Source of the DNA: an uncultured bacterium
Lineage (GTDB): Bacteria > Bacillota > Clostridia > Oscillospirales > Oscillospiraceae
Direction of reading: 5' to 3'
NCBI GenBank assembly: GCA_946548895.1
Contig: CAMNQF010000014.1
Coordinates: 1 to 64,000, forward strand
DNA length: 64,000 nucleotides
The translations under genes were made by a program, and so were the position numbers. Below, piece after piece: positions 35,314 through 44,201 of the stretch; the first letter of the stretch is position 1; every line of letters begins with the position of its first letter. The notes beneath the pieces are model-generated. The model had not been told where the DNA came from. It saw only the letters and a list, made by a program, of their open reading frames with translations, and ran no database searches.

Positions 35314-36159
35314 ATGACGGGTCACACGTTTCAACAAAGATTTTTGGAGAGATATCGGGCTCACCTTTTGGAAGAGGAGCGCAGCGCGTCAACGGTCGAA
35401 AAATATTTGCGGGACGCGGGGGAGTTTGCCCGGTGGCTGGACGGCGGCCCTGTAAACAAGCAGGCAATGATCGCCTGGAAATCGGCGCTGCTGGCAAAAA
35501 ACTTAACCCCCGCCACTGTAAACGCGAAGCTGTGCGCGGTGAATGGCCTGATGCGGTTTTTGGGCTGGAGCGAGTGCAAGGTGAAGCTGCTGCGGATTCA
35601 GCGCCAGATATTTCGGGAGCAGTCCCGGTCTCTGAGCAAAGGGGAATATCTCCGCCTGCTGGACGCCGCCCGCAGCCTGGGAAAGGTCCGCCTGGAGCTG
35701 CTGATGGAGGCCATCTGCTCCACGGGAATCCGGGTGGGCGAGGTGCGGTATCTCACGGTGGAGGCCGTCCACGCGGGAAAGGCGGTCATCAATTTGAAGG
35801 GAAAGATCCGGGTTATCCTGCTGCCGGGCAAACTGTGCCGCAAGCTGAAAAAATATGCGGAAAAACAAAAAATCGCCTCCGGCGAGATTTTTCTCGCCAA
35901 AGACGGGGGCAGCCTGTCCAGAAAGCAAATCTGGCGGGAGATGAAGCGGCTATGCGAAACGGCGGAGGTGGAGCCCTCCAAGGTGTTCCCGCACAACCTG
36001 CGCCATCTGTTTGCCATGGCTTTTTACCGAATATGCCGGGACATCGTAAAGCTGGCGGACGTACTGGGGCACAGCTCAATCGAGACCACCCGGATTTACC
36101 TGTGTTCCACCGGGTCCGAGCACACCAAATACCTGGAACACCTGCATCTGATCGCGTAG
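35314..36159 (+). CDS. Tyrosine recombinase (XerC/D-like integrase)
   Basis: The 281-residue protein has an N-terminal SAM-like DNA-binding domain (FLERYRAHLLEEERSASTVEKYLRDAGEF) and a catalytic domain with the full set: Arg140 (CSTGIRVGEV), Lys164, His227-x-x-Arg230 (FPHNLRHLFA), His253 (LGHSSIETT) and Tyr262 (TRIYL). AAGGAGG is about 12 nt before ATG 35314. It stands alone, without phage or transposon partners, and a clear terminator follows. Small solo recombinases of this type in Firmicutes often work on invertible promoters or mobile elements; no inverted repeat pair of the right size was found nearby. Confidence 0.88.
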   Translation: MTGHTFQQRFLERYRAHLLEEERSASTVEKYLRDAGEFARWLDGGPVNKQAMIAWKSALLAKNLTPATVNAKLCAVNGLMRFLGWSECKVKLLRIQRQIFREQSRSLSKGEYLRLLDAARSLGKVRLELLMEAICSTGIRVGEVRYLTVEAVHAGKAVINLKGKIRVILLPGKLCRKLKKYAEKQKIASGEIFLAKDGGSLSRKQIWREMKRLCETAEVEPSKVFPHNLRHLFAMAFYRICRDIVKLADVLGHSSIETTRIYLCSTGSEHTKYLEHLHLIA

Positions 36160-36254
36160 GCGACGGAATAAGCAGTGTGGGACATCCTGCCCCGGGGAAC
36201 AGAGTCCCGCACGGCCCTGCCGGCGTGTCACAGCAAAAAAAGGCATAGAAAATC

Positions 36255-36292
36255 AGAGCCACAGGAAATATACCGCTGTGGTTCTAATTTTT
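36255..36292 (+). terminator. Recombinase terminator
   Basis: AGAGCCACAG (36255-36264) pairs with CTGTGGTTCT (36276-36285) with one G-U pair and an 11-nt loop, followed by AATTTTT. This is a normal intrinsic terminator between the recombinase and the pel promoter. Confidence 0.8.
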
Positions 36293-36339
36293 CATGTCTA
36301 TCAAGAATTCGGAGCAAAGAAACGCAGAAACACAAATCC

Positions 36340-36368
36340 TTGCATTTACACAGAAGCTGTGCTATAAT
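36340..36368 (+). promoter_or_regulatory. pel operon promoter
   Basis: TTGCAT, a 17-nt spacer and a perfect TATAAT lie about 190 nt before the first pel gene. It is the strongest sigma-A match in the window and should drive the whole 12-kb operon. Confidence 0.75.
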
Positions 36369-36374
36369 ACTTGA

Positions 36375-36554
36375 AAATATCAGGATATGTAGCGGCTTTG
36401 GACCAGAGTGCTTATTCCGTCGCCATTCAGCCCGGGGCGCGCCGTGGGGAAGGCCGCCTGACCAGGCGTTATGAGCGGGTACTGGTCCGGGAACAGCGGG
36501 CCGCTGCCGGAGCAGGGTTAAAGAAAGACAGGAATGACAGAGGGGGAGAACAGC
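36375..36554 (+). other. pel operon 5' leader
   Basis: No ORF is credible in this ~180-nt leader. A long-range pairing GGACCAG (about 36399-36405) with CTGGTCC (about 36482-36488) could close a structured domain. I could not match it to a c-di-GMP riboswitch consensus. The segment ends with GGGGGAG six nt before the GTG start of pelD. Confidence 0.35.
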
Positions 36555-38687
36555 GTGAAAATTGTCTACATCGGTGCCGCCGATGTACTGGCGGAGGCCT
36601 TGATCGAGCGGCTGGGCAAGGAGGGAAACGACGCGTACCTATTGTCCGACCAGGAGATTCCCGGGAAAAAAGAAGGCGGCTTTAAATACCGGTTCTATCG
36701 GAATATCCAAAACAGCGGCGCTCTGGGCAAGATTTTGGGCTCCATTTCGCCTGATTACGTCATTTTCGCGGGAAACCATTACATAAACGGCGCCTACTGC
36801 GAGGAGGAAGAGGAGGACGTCACCCAGTTTGCCAGCGTACTGCGGGTCCTGCCCGAGATCCCAGGCGCCAAATTAGCCCTGCTCTCCTCCATCGAGGTCT
36901 ATGGCGCGGTGAAAACCCCCGCGGATGAAAATTGCGAGCGCAGGCCCGTCACCCAGCGGGGGCTGCGTTTTGTGCGGGAGGAGCTTCTTTTTGAGCTCTA
37001 TCGCCGGCAGTACGGCGTCGAAGGCGTCATCCTGCGCGGTTCCCAGCTGTATTCCGACCGCGCCAAGGAGGGAAACCGGGATTTCCTCAGCGCCGCCTTT
37101 ACCCAAGTTGACCGTCTGCCGGAGGGGGAAAGCGTTTCGGACGAGGTCCTTCAGCCCCTCCATGTGTCCGACTTCGCGGACGCCTTGAACCGGGTCATAA
37201 ACGGCGGACAGCAGGATGTATACAACGTCTGCGGCAGCTTCCAGGTATGGAAGCGGCAGCTGTATCTCTGGATCGGGCAGGCCCTGGGCCGTTCGGAAAA
37301 GAGCGCCGTATGGAGGGAAGCCCAGCACCTCACGCTGGGGGACAACCGCCGGATCAAGAGCGAACAGGAGTGGACTGACTTCCGCAGCCTGGAGGACCAG
37401 CTGGCCGGCGGAAAGATCGCCTACGAGCGCCTGCCCGTTGAAAAGAAGCGGCGGGAGAAGAGCAATTTGCCCGCGGGCGTACGGCGGACTGTGGAAAACC
37501 TGGCGGTGTTTGCCGCGTTTTTTGGCCTGAACTTCCTGTGCCAGTCTCACAGCCTGTTTTCCCAGATTGATTGGCTTTTGATGTATGTGATCCTGATCTC
37601 TCTGTTTCTCGGCATCCGCCAGAGCTCCCTGGCGGTGATTCTGGCCAGCTGCACCTATCTGTTCAGCCAGGATTTGACCATTTTGGAGATGAACAACTTT
37701 TATTCCTACGCGGGCAGCGTGCTGGTCATTATGGAATTCGTGTTCCTCGGGCTGGTGGTGAGCTATACCGCGGATATGCTCCGGGAGAGCCTGCGCAACA
37801 ACGCCCTGGAGCTGGATATGCTTCGGGCGGAACATGAGGACCTGAAAGCCATCAACGATGAAAATGTCCTCATCAAAAACGAATACGAGGAGCGGCTCCT
37901 GGATTCCCGGTACGGCCTGCCCAAGCTGTACCATATGGTCAGCCGCCTGATGGTTCTGGAGCCGGACCGTATTTTTATGGAGATCATGTCCATCATTTCC
38001 GAGCTGGTCCACACCGACACGGTGGCCGTGTACCGCGTCCGGGCGGGAAGCCCCTACCTCCGCCTTATCAACGCGCTGAACGAGGAATCCATAGCGGGCG
38101 GAAAGTCCTGGGATGTCTCCCCCTATCCTCAAATCGTGAAATGCATGGAGCGGGGTGAGCTGTATCAGGGGGCTTTTGGCAGCGAGGAACCCGCCGTGAC
38201 GCTCCCCATACTTCACCAGGGGGCCTGTGTGGCGGTCATCCTGATTCAGAAGCTGCCCTATGAGAGCGAAACGCTTTACCACATTAACCTTCTTAAAACA
38301 CTCTCCCTCCTGCTGCGGGACTCCGTGGGCAGGGCGCTGGACTACGAGGAGCTCACCCGCTCGGGGCAGTATCTGGAGGGCGTGGATGTGCTCAAGCCGG
38401 AACCCTTCCGAAAAACCGTCCGGCTGGCCATGGAAAAATCGGAAAAGCACATTGCGGAATACTGCCTGCTGGAAATTCCGTATTCGGGCAGCCTGGAGGC
38501 CGCCTATGGGGCCGTTGCCCCCAAACTGCGGGTCACGGATCATTTCGGCGTGGACGAGGCCGGGCGGCTGTACGCCCTGCTGAACAGTACGGGGGCCGGG
38601 GATTTGGAGCGGCTCCAGGAGCGCCTGGCCGCGGATGGCGTAGAGCTCCGGGCCGCGGAGCCCTTCGCGGCGCTGGCGGAAGTATAA
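36555..38687 (+). CDS. pelD: PelD-like protein: SDR - membrane - GAF - degenerate GGDEF
   Basis: Starting at GTG 36555 (GGGGGAG six nt upstream), the 710-residue protein has an N-terminal extended-SDR/epimerase-like domain (KIVYIGAADVLAEALIERL, LLSSIEVYGAV), apparently without the catalytic YxxxK pair. About four TM helices follow near residues 325-425, then a coiled coil (NNALELDMLRAEHEDLKAINDENVLI), a GAF domain (HTDTVAVYRVRAGSPYLRL) and a C-terminal degenerate GGDEF domain. The last keeps an RxxD motif (LRVTDHFG) where diguanylate cyclases carry the c-di-GMP inhibitory site, but has no GGDEF. In Pseudomonas PelD this site binds c-di-GMP and activates Pel polymer export. Here it should be the membrane-bound sensor of the complex. 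Confidence 0.82.
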   Translation: MKIVYIGAADVLAEALIERLGKEGNDAYLLSDQEIPGKKEGGFKYRFYRNIQNSGALGKILGSISPDYVIFAGNHYINGAYCEEEEEDVTQFASVLRVLPEIPGAKLALLSSIEVYGAVKTPADENCERRPVTQRGLRFVREELLFELYRRQYGVEGVILRGSQLYSDRAKEGNRDFLSAAFTQVDRLPEGESVSDEVLQPLHVSDFADALNRVINGGQQDVYNVCGSFQVWKRQLYLWIGQALGRSEKSAVWREAQHLTLGDNRRIKSEQEWTDFRSLEDQLAGGKIAYERLPVEKKRREKSNLPAGVRRTVENLAVFAAFFGLNFLCQSHSLFSQIDWLLMYVILISLFLGIRQSSLAVILASCTYLFSQDLTILEMNNFYSYAGSVLVIMEFVFLGLVVSYTADMLRESLRNNALELDMLRAEHEDLKAINDENVLIKNEYEERLLDSRYGLPKLYHMVSRLMVLEPDRIFMEIMSIISELVHTDTVAVYRVRAGSPYLRLINALNEESIAGGKSWDVSPYPQIVKCMERGELYQGAFGSEEPAVTLPILHQGACVAVILIQKLPYESETLYHINLLKTLSLLLRDSVGRALDYEELTRSGQYLEGVDVLKPEPFRKTVRLAMEKSEKHIAEYCLLEIPYSGSLEAAYGAVAPKLRVTDHFGVDEAGRLYALLNSTGAGDLERLQERLAADGVELRAAEPFAALAEV

Positions 38688-38699
38688 AAGGGGCGGAAA

Positions 38700-39614
38700 G
38701 TGAGGTTGTGGGGCATGGCTGTGCTCGCCGTTCTGGGGATAAACCTGATCTGCGCGGTTTTGTACGCTGTTGTCAAGGCCGTCCGCAAAGAAGGAGCGGG
38801 CGTCGCGCTGTTTTTCCTGTTCCTCCCCGTGCTGGGGTTTATCATCTATTTCCTGCCCCGGCTGGTTCAAAAGCTCCTGGGGAAGGAGAGCTACGACCGG
38901 GATTCCCTGGTGCAGCGCTTTCATATCGACCGCATGGCGGAGCACCCCGATGTCCGGGAGGAGCTGGGCGTGGTGCCCGTGGAGGACGCTATGACGGTCA
39001 GCGGCAGCACGGAAAAGCGGGCGCTTCTTCTCAGGCAGCTGAAAAAGGACTCCAGAGAGAATTACAAGGTGCTGCTGGCGGCGGAGAACGACGAGGATTC
39101 GGAATCCGTCCATTACGTGGCCGCGGCCAAAATGGAAGCCTACCGCCTCCAGCAGCAAAATTGGATCGCCTGCAGTCAGGCGCACGAGGACGACCCGGGA
39201 GACCCGGAGAAATTCCACCGCGCCTGCGCCGCGCTGGAGGCCATGATTGGCGGCAGCGTCCTGTCCCCCATGGAGCAGAGGATGTACCAGAAAAAGTACT
39301 GCTCTATGGTGAGTGAGCGGGAGGATGGGGAGACAAACCCGGAGGAATACGAAACATACCTGGCTTATCTGGTGGAACTGGAGGAGTATGAGGCCGCGGA
39401 GCGGTTTTGGGCCCAGCACCGGGACCAAGTAAAAAGCGAGGCCGCCTACCTGAAAATGATGGAACTGTTCCATCAGAAGGGGGACTGGGCGGGCCTGCGG
39501 GCCTGCGTCGTCCAGCTGCAGGCGGATCAGGAGGTCCGCCTTTCCGCCAGGGGGCTGGAACAGCTGCGCTATTGGAGGGGGCGCTGCGCCCAGGCAGGGG
39601 AGGGCGCGGTCTGA
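38700..39614 (+). CDS. pelE: PelE-like membrane/TPR protein
   Basis: The 304-residue protein has two N-terminal TM helices (MAVLAVLGINLICAVLYAVV and ALFFLFLPVLGFIIYFL), then a charged, all-helical region with TPR-like repeats (EYETYLAYLVELEEYEAAERFW, LKMMELFHQKGDWAGLR). That is the architecture of PelE, an inner-membrane scaffold that joins PelD, PelF and PelG. GTG 38700 follows AAAGGGG; ATG 38715 is the alternative. It lies 12 nt downstream of pelD. Sequence is not highly conserved in this family, so the call rests on layout and position. Confidence 0.75.
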   Translation: MRLWGMAVLAVLGINLICAVLYAVVKAVRKEGAGVALFFLFLPVLGFIIYFLPRLVQKLLGKESYDRDSLVQRFHIDRMAEHPDVREELGVVPVEDAMTVSGSTEKRALLLRQLKKDSRENYKVLLAAENDEDSESVHYVAAAKMEAYRLQQQNWIACSQAHEDDPGDPEKFHRACAALEAMIGGSVLSPMEQRMYQKKYCSMVSEREDGETNPEEYETYLAYLVELEEYEAAERFWAQHRDQVKSEAAYLKMMELFHQKGDWAGLRACVVQLQADQEVRLSARGLEQLRYWRGRCAQAGEGAV

Positions 39615-39663
39615 ACCCCCGGGCGGCGGACCGCGGCAATCGCGATTTGGAATGAGGAATACC

Positions 39664-41379
39664 ATGGGAAGTAAGGAAATGCTGTCGATCAAGCGCCTCA
39701 TTTACGTGCTACTGATCGTAGTGGTGGTAAGCGCCGTGTTCATGGTTTATAACATCAATGAGGAGCGGGCCAAAAATATCCAGCTCAGAAACCTGGAAAT
39801 TGAGGCGCCGGAACTCACCGCCTCAGAGCCGGTGGACCCGGCGGAAAAGCCCCGCGTCACCCTGCTCGGCGGCCCGGAGCGGGACATCTACGGGGATATC
39901 TACCAAAACGCCCTGCGGCTGTTTCATGACCTCCACTTTACCGTCACCACCCGGGAGCGCTTGGACACGGGGCGGATCGGGTTTGACGAGCTGGTGGTTT
40001 TCTGCGACGACGACATTGGACGCTACGCGGACCTGACGGAGCTGGGGCAGTTTGTGGAGGGGGGCGGGAAGGTCATCCTGGCCTCGGGACTGCCGGAGGG
40101 AAGCGAAGATTCCTATTTGTGGCCCCTGCTGGCCATTCGGGAAAAGTCCGTCCGAAAAAATTACAACCGCCTGTCCTTTGAGGAACCGCTGCTCCCCTTC
40201 CAGCTGGACGAAATGGTCTATGACGGCTATAGCATATCCACCTGGCTGGCTGTGGGCAGCGAGGCCCAGGTGTATGTCAGGGACAAGGAAAGCGAGGTTC
40301 CGCTGCTCTACACCTGCCGCAGGGGCGCGGGCGGAATCTGCCTCATTAATGGAACGTTTCTCTCTGATATGCGGTGCGCGGGCCTGCTCACCGGGGCGGC
40401 GGGTACCCTGGCGGAGGATTTCATCTATCCGATAGTGGGGACGAAAACGGTGTTTTTAGACAACTTCCCCATGATTACCTTTATCAACGACAAGCTCTGT
40501 CTGCAGATGTACGGAAGCTCCACTGAGGGGTTTGTCCGGGATGTGGTGTGGCCCAGCTTTCAGGGCATCTCCCTCAGGACCCAGACGCCGCTCACCTCCA
40601 GCGTACTGGCCGCGGCCTCCCAGGCCAAGAGCTTCCCGGCGATCAACGACAGCCTGTTCACCACCATCGGCAAATCTGCGCTGCAATACGGCGGAGAGCT
40701 GATTTACGCGGCGAACTGCCCGGAGGGGGACAATATTCAGTATAACCAGACCTTTATTGACGAGTTCCGTTCCGTCTTTTCGAATTATCATATTCAGGGC
40801 CTGGCGCTGCAATCCCAACGCCTTTGGGACGGTATGCTGGCCATTCCCGGCTCGGAAATCCGGGCGGTACGGGGCCATTTGGGCGATGAGTCCGCCTCCT
40901 TCTTCGCCTCCGATTCGTATTTCGTCCTGCCCGCCGCCACAATGGGCAATTCCATGGAGGACGGAAACCTGTTTGCCATCGCGTCTGTGCTGGGGGCCTA
41001 TGGAATGGTTTCCCACGTGTTCGACGTCAATACCCTGATTGCCCAGGACGCCGCTACCGCCTCCTGGGACAGGGACAAGCGGCAGCTGGGGATTTTCGAG
41101 TCGGAGGTTTTGAACCGAATCCCCAATCTGGACGCGGTGACGCTGTCCCAGGCGGGCGGCCACGTGACGGGCTACCTGGCGCTGGAGTTTGGCTGGGAGA
41201 AGATCGGGAATCAGATCAAACTGAACTGCAGCGAAATGAAACCGGGCCAGACCTTTTTTTACCGGACGGGCCGCCGCATCGCGGACGCGCAGGGCCTTGC
41301 CTTCGAGGAGATGGGCGGCGGCTGGTATTTGCTGCGCGTCCAGGGTAACCATGCCGTTATCACGCTGGAGGAGGAATGA
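39664..41379 (+). CDS. DUF2194 membrane-anchored PelA-like protein
   Basis: The ~571-residue protein has one N-terminal signal anchor (IKRLIYVLLIVVVVSAVFMVY) and an extracytoplasmic part. It begins with a Rossmann-like/glutamine-amidotransferase-like domain (KPRVTLLGGPERDIYGDIYQ, VVFCDDDIGRYADL) and continues with a DUF2194 region containing VFLDNFPM, related to polysaccharide deacetylases. In Gram-positive pel clusters the PelA position is taken by a deacetylase-only protein. The classical deacetylase metal motifs (HxxxH) are not evident to me, so catalytic competence is uncertain. I chose ATG 39664 (GAGG six nt upstream); the track starts at 39652. Confidence 0.7.
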   Translation: MGSKEMLSIKRLIYVLLIVVVVSAVFMVYNINEERAKNIQLRNLEIEAPELTASEPVDPAEKPRVTLLGGPERDIYGDIYQNALRLFHDLHFTVTTRERLDTGRIGFDELVVFCDDDIGRYADLTELGQFVEGGGKVILASGLPEGSEDSYLWPLLAIREKSVRKNYNRLSFEEPLLPFQLDEMVYDGYSISTWLAVGSEAQVYVRDKESEVPLLYTCRRGAGGICLINGTFLSDMRCAGLLTGAAGTLAEDFIYPIVGTKTVFLDNFPMITFINDKLCLQMYGSSTEGFVRDVVWPSFQGISLRTQTPLTSSVLAAASQAKSFPAINDSLFTTIGKSALQYGGELIYAANCPEGDNIQYNQTFIDEFRSVFSNYHIQGLALQSQRLWDGMLAIPGSEIRAVRGHLGDESASFFASDSYFVLPAATMGNSMEDGNLFAIASVLGAYGMVSHVFDVNTLIAQDAATASWDRDKRQLGIFESEVLNRIPNLDAVTLSQAGGHVTGYLALEFGWEKIGNQIKLNCSEMKPGQTFFYRTGRRIADAQGLAFEEMGGGWYLLRVQGNHAVITLEEE

Positions 41380-41382
41380 GAA

Positions 41383-42822
41383 ATGCGGGTGTGCCTGATT
41401 TGCGAGGGATGCTATCCCTATGTGCCCGGGGGCGTCTCCAGCTGGATTCAGATGCTGTGCAGCCAGTTCAGCGACATTGAGTTCGTCATATGGGCCATTG
41501 CCACCACGCGGGAGGAGATGTCGGAGTACGCCTACCAGATTCCGCCCAACGTGAAAGAGATCCGCACGCTCTATCTGGGCGACGAGGCCTTTCAGCGGAC
41601 CCGCAGGAAAATCACGCTGTCCAAGCAGGAGAAAGAGACGCTGAAAAGCCTGATGGTCAGCTCGGTGGACAGCATTAACTGGGTGGAGGTGCTGGAGCTC
41701 ATCAAAAAATACCGGCGGCGCATGAGCGGCATCGTGATGAGCGAGTCCTTTTTTGAAATCTGCCTGGAGGAGTACCGCCGCCAAAATTCCAAAAAAGTGT
41801 TCCATCATTTTTTGTGGAATTTCAGGGGGATCTATTTCCCCCTGATGTATATCCTCTCCGGGGATATCCCCGAGGCGGATATCTATCACGCGGTTTCCAC
41901 CGGCTACGCGGGGATACTGGGCAGCTGCGCCTCCTATGTGGAGCAAAAACCCCTGCTGCTGTCAGAGCATGGCATCTATACCCGGGAACGGGAGGAGGAT
42001 ATCATCCGCTCCCAATGGGTGGCCGGGGATTTTAAAGAGATTTGGATTGATTTTTTCAAGAAGCTCTCCTTCATCGCCTACCGCCAGGCCAGCGCCGTCA
42101 CCAGCCTGTTTGAAACCAACCGCTCGCTTCAAGTGGAGCTGAACTGCCCGGCGGAAAAGATTCGGGTCATCCCCAACGGGGTGGAAGCCGCCGAATACGA
42201 CGTGTGCCGGGTGGAAAAAGCGTTCTCCAGCGAGAACGTCCTCCTGGGCGCGGTGCTGCGGGTGGTGCCCATCAAAGATGTGAAAACCATGCTTCTGGCC
42301 TTTGACATCGTCAAGCGGGCGGCGCCTGGCGCTCGGCTCAGGCTCATGGGGAACTGCCGGGAAAACCCGGAGTACTACCAGGAGTGCCTGGACCTGCTGG
42401 CGGAGCTGAAGACGGCGGACGTGGAATTTGCGGGGCAGGTCAACATCAAAGAGCATTTGCCGGAGATTGACCTGCTGCTCCTCTCCAGCATCAGCGAGGG
42501 CCAGCCCCTGGCCATTCTGGAGGGCATGGCGGCGGGGATCCCCTTCGTGACCACCAATGTGGGCAACTGCAAGGCCCTGCTGGAGGGAGAACGGGAGGAC
42601 GACCATCTGGGCGCCGCCGGGCTGGTGGTGCCGGTGATGAACAGCCAGGCCATGGCGGAGGCCATCCTGCACTGCATTCGAAACCCCGGGCTGCGCCGCC
42701 GCATGGGCGAGGTGGGCCGGAAACGGGTGGAGCGCTACTACAGCAGGCGGGATATGCTGGCCGCGTTTCACGATTTATACGAGAGTCTGGAGGAAAGCGG
42801 ATATGGCGGGAATCGGATTTGA
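41383..42822 (+). CDS. pelF: PelF, cytoplasmic GT4 glycosyltransferase of Pel synthesis
   Basis: The 479-residue protein matches PelF: N-terminal CLICEGCYPYVPGGVSSWIQML, the middle LLLSEHGIYTREREEDIIRSQW, and the GT-B donor side RVIPNGVE, LGAVLRVVPIKDVKTM and SSISEGQPLAILEGMAAGIPFV with the E-x7-E pair. PelF uses a UDP-HexNAc donor to build the cationic Pel chain. Family length is about 480-510, so it is complete. It starts three nt after the DUF2194 stop and overlaps pelG by 20 nt. Confidence 0.92.
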   Translation: MRVCLICEGCYPYVPGGVSSWIQMLCSQFSDIEFVIWAIATTREEMSEYAYQIPPNVKEIRTLYLGDEAFQRTRRKITLSKQEKETLKSLMVSSVDSINWVEVLELIKKYRRRMSGIVMSESFFEICLEEYRRQNSKKVFHHFLWNFRGIYFPLMYILSGDIPEADIYHAVSTGYAGILGSCASYVEQKPLLLSEHGIYTREREEDIIRSQWVAGDFKEIWIDFFKKLSFIAYRQASAVTSLFETNRSLQVELNCPAEKIRVIPNGVEAAEYDVCRVEKAFSSENVLLGAVLRVVPIKDVKTMLLAFDIVKRAAPGARLRLMGNCRENPEYYQECLDLLAELKTADVEFAGQVNIKEHLPEIDLLLLSSISEGQPLAILEGMAAGIPFVTTNVGNCKALLEGEREDDHLGAAGLVVPVMNSQAMAEAILHCIRNPGLRRRMGEVGRKRVERYYSRRDMLAAFHDLYESLEESGYGGNRI

Positions 42823-44188
42823 GCTGCGGAAAATATACGGCAGGAAAACGCTGGTATCCAACATCTGGGGAACTATTTACGCCACCATGACCTCCATTGG
42901 CCCGTCCATCATGGCCGCCGCGCTGATCCTTGCGCTGAAATTCATTATGGACCATTCCAACGCCACCGAACTGGAGAGCCGGTTTTTCGTCTCCTCCTTT
43001 ACCTACCTCTTTTTGACCAGCATTTTGATCTCCGCCCTTTTCAGCACCACGGTTTCCCGCTATATTTCGGATTGCGTCTTCACCAGAAGGGAAACGGAAA
43101 TCTGCGCGTCCGTGTTCGGCGTGCTCACGCTGGGAACCGTCATATCCGGCGCGGTCATGCTGCTGCTGTGTATTGGAATGTACGTTTACAGCCAGATACC
43201 GCTGTATTTTCTGGCCGTCTACTATTTGCTCGGCGTACTGGTGACGGACGCGTACAACATGATGATCTATGTCTCCGCCTTAAAAGAGTATAAGGAGGTC
43301 ACCCTCAGCTATTTCCTGGGGGTGGCGATGGCCGCCCTTGTGTATGTTTTGTGCCGGTACCTGTTCCAGCTGCACATCGTCCTGACGGCCTACCTGGCGC
43401 TGGCCTGCGGATATTTTCTGGTGGTGCTCATGCTGGTATTCTGGTGCGTGAAGGCCTTCGGGAAGCCGGGGCCCCGGTACTTCGCCTACCTGAGCTACTT
43501 TCGCCGGTTCCCCAAACTGACCCTCAGCGGGTTCTCCTATATGCTGGGTTTTTACATCTCCACCATCCTCTACTGGTACTTTTCCGATATGCAGGAGCGG
43601 ATCAGTATTTTTCACACGGCGCCCCTCTACGACCAGGCCATGTTTTTGTCCATACTGGTCAATATGCCTGCCCTGGTCATTTTTGTGGTTAAGGTGGAGA
43701 CGGCGTTCTTCGACAAATACACCCTATACCTGTCCTCTTTGAACAGCGGCTCTTATGACTTGATCGAGAAGGAGCGGCTGTCCATGAACAACACCCTGCG
43801 CTATCAGCTGTTTTTCGTGTATGAGGTACAGCTCATCATCTGCGTGGTGCTGATCTGCCTGGCCAATGTGCTCTTTCCCTATTTGAACATCAGCTCCCAG
43901 GTGCTGAATATGTTCATGGTGCTGAGTATGGGGCTGTATACCGTGTTCTGTATGTATTTCACGATTGTGTTTCTCTACTATTTTGAAGACCACACCGCAG
44001 CGTGTATCGGTCCCTGTGTGTTTGTGCTGGTGACGGCGGCGCTGTCGGCGGTGGCCGCCATGATCGGGAAGCCCTGGTATCCCCTCCCGCTGCTGCTGGG
44101 CGGGTTGAGCGGCTGGGTGGTATCCTTCCTGGCCCTGCGCCGCCGCCTGAACACGCTGAACCAATTTTTGATGTGCAAGCTGGACTGA
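42803..44188 (+). CDS. pelG: PelG, polytopic membrane protein of Pel export
   Basis: The 461-residue protein begins with the PelG hallmark MAGIGFELRKIY and has about 12 TM segments like Wzx/MATE flippases. PelG works with PelD, PelE and PelF to move the growing polymer across the membrane. ATG 42803 follows GGAGG at 9 nt and overlaps the pelF end. No membrane gene is missing for a Gram-positive-type machinery, and PelB/PelC outer-membrane parts are absent as expected. Confidence 0.92.
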   Translation: MAGIGFELRKIYGRKTLVSNIWGTIYATMTSIGPSIMAAALILALKFIMDHSNATELESRFFVSSFTYLFLTSILISALFSTTVSRYISDCVFTRRETEICASVFGVLTLGTVISGAVMLLLCIGMYVYSQIPLYFLAVYYLLGVLVTDAYNMMIYVSALKEYKEVTLSYFLGVAMAALVYVLCRYLFQLHIVLTAYLALACGYFLVVLMLVFWCVKAFGKPGPRYFAYLSYFRRFPKLTLSGFSYMLGFYISTILYWYFSDMQERISIFHTAPLYDQAMFLSILVNMPALVIFVVKVETAFFDKYTLYLSSLNSGSYDLIEKERLSMNNTLRYQLFFVYEVQLIICVVLICLANVLFPYLNISSQVLNMFMVLSMGLYTVFCMYFTIVFLYYFEDHTAACIGPCVFVLVTAALSAVAAMIGKPWYPLPLLLGGLSGWVVSFLALRRRLNTLNQFLMCKLD

Positions 44189-44201
44189 GGGGGGCCGCGC
44201 G

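Noticed and set aside
36375-36554. c-di-GMP riboswitch in the pel leader
   Set aside because: Neither class I nor class II consensus elements were found.
36873-39701. 942-residue minus-strand ORF
   Set aside because: It is the antisense shadow of pelD and pelE in G+C-rich DNA; no motif or start site.
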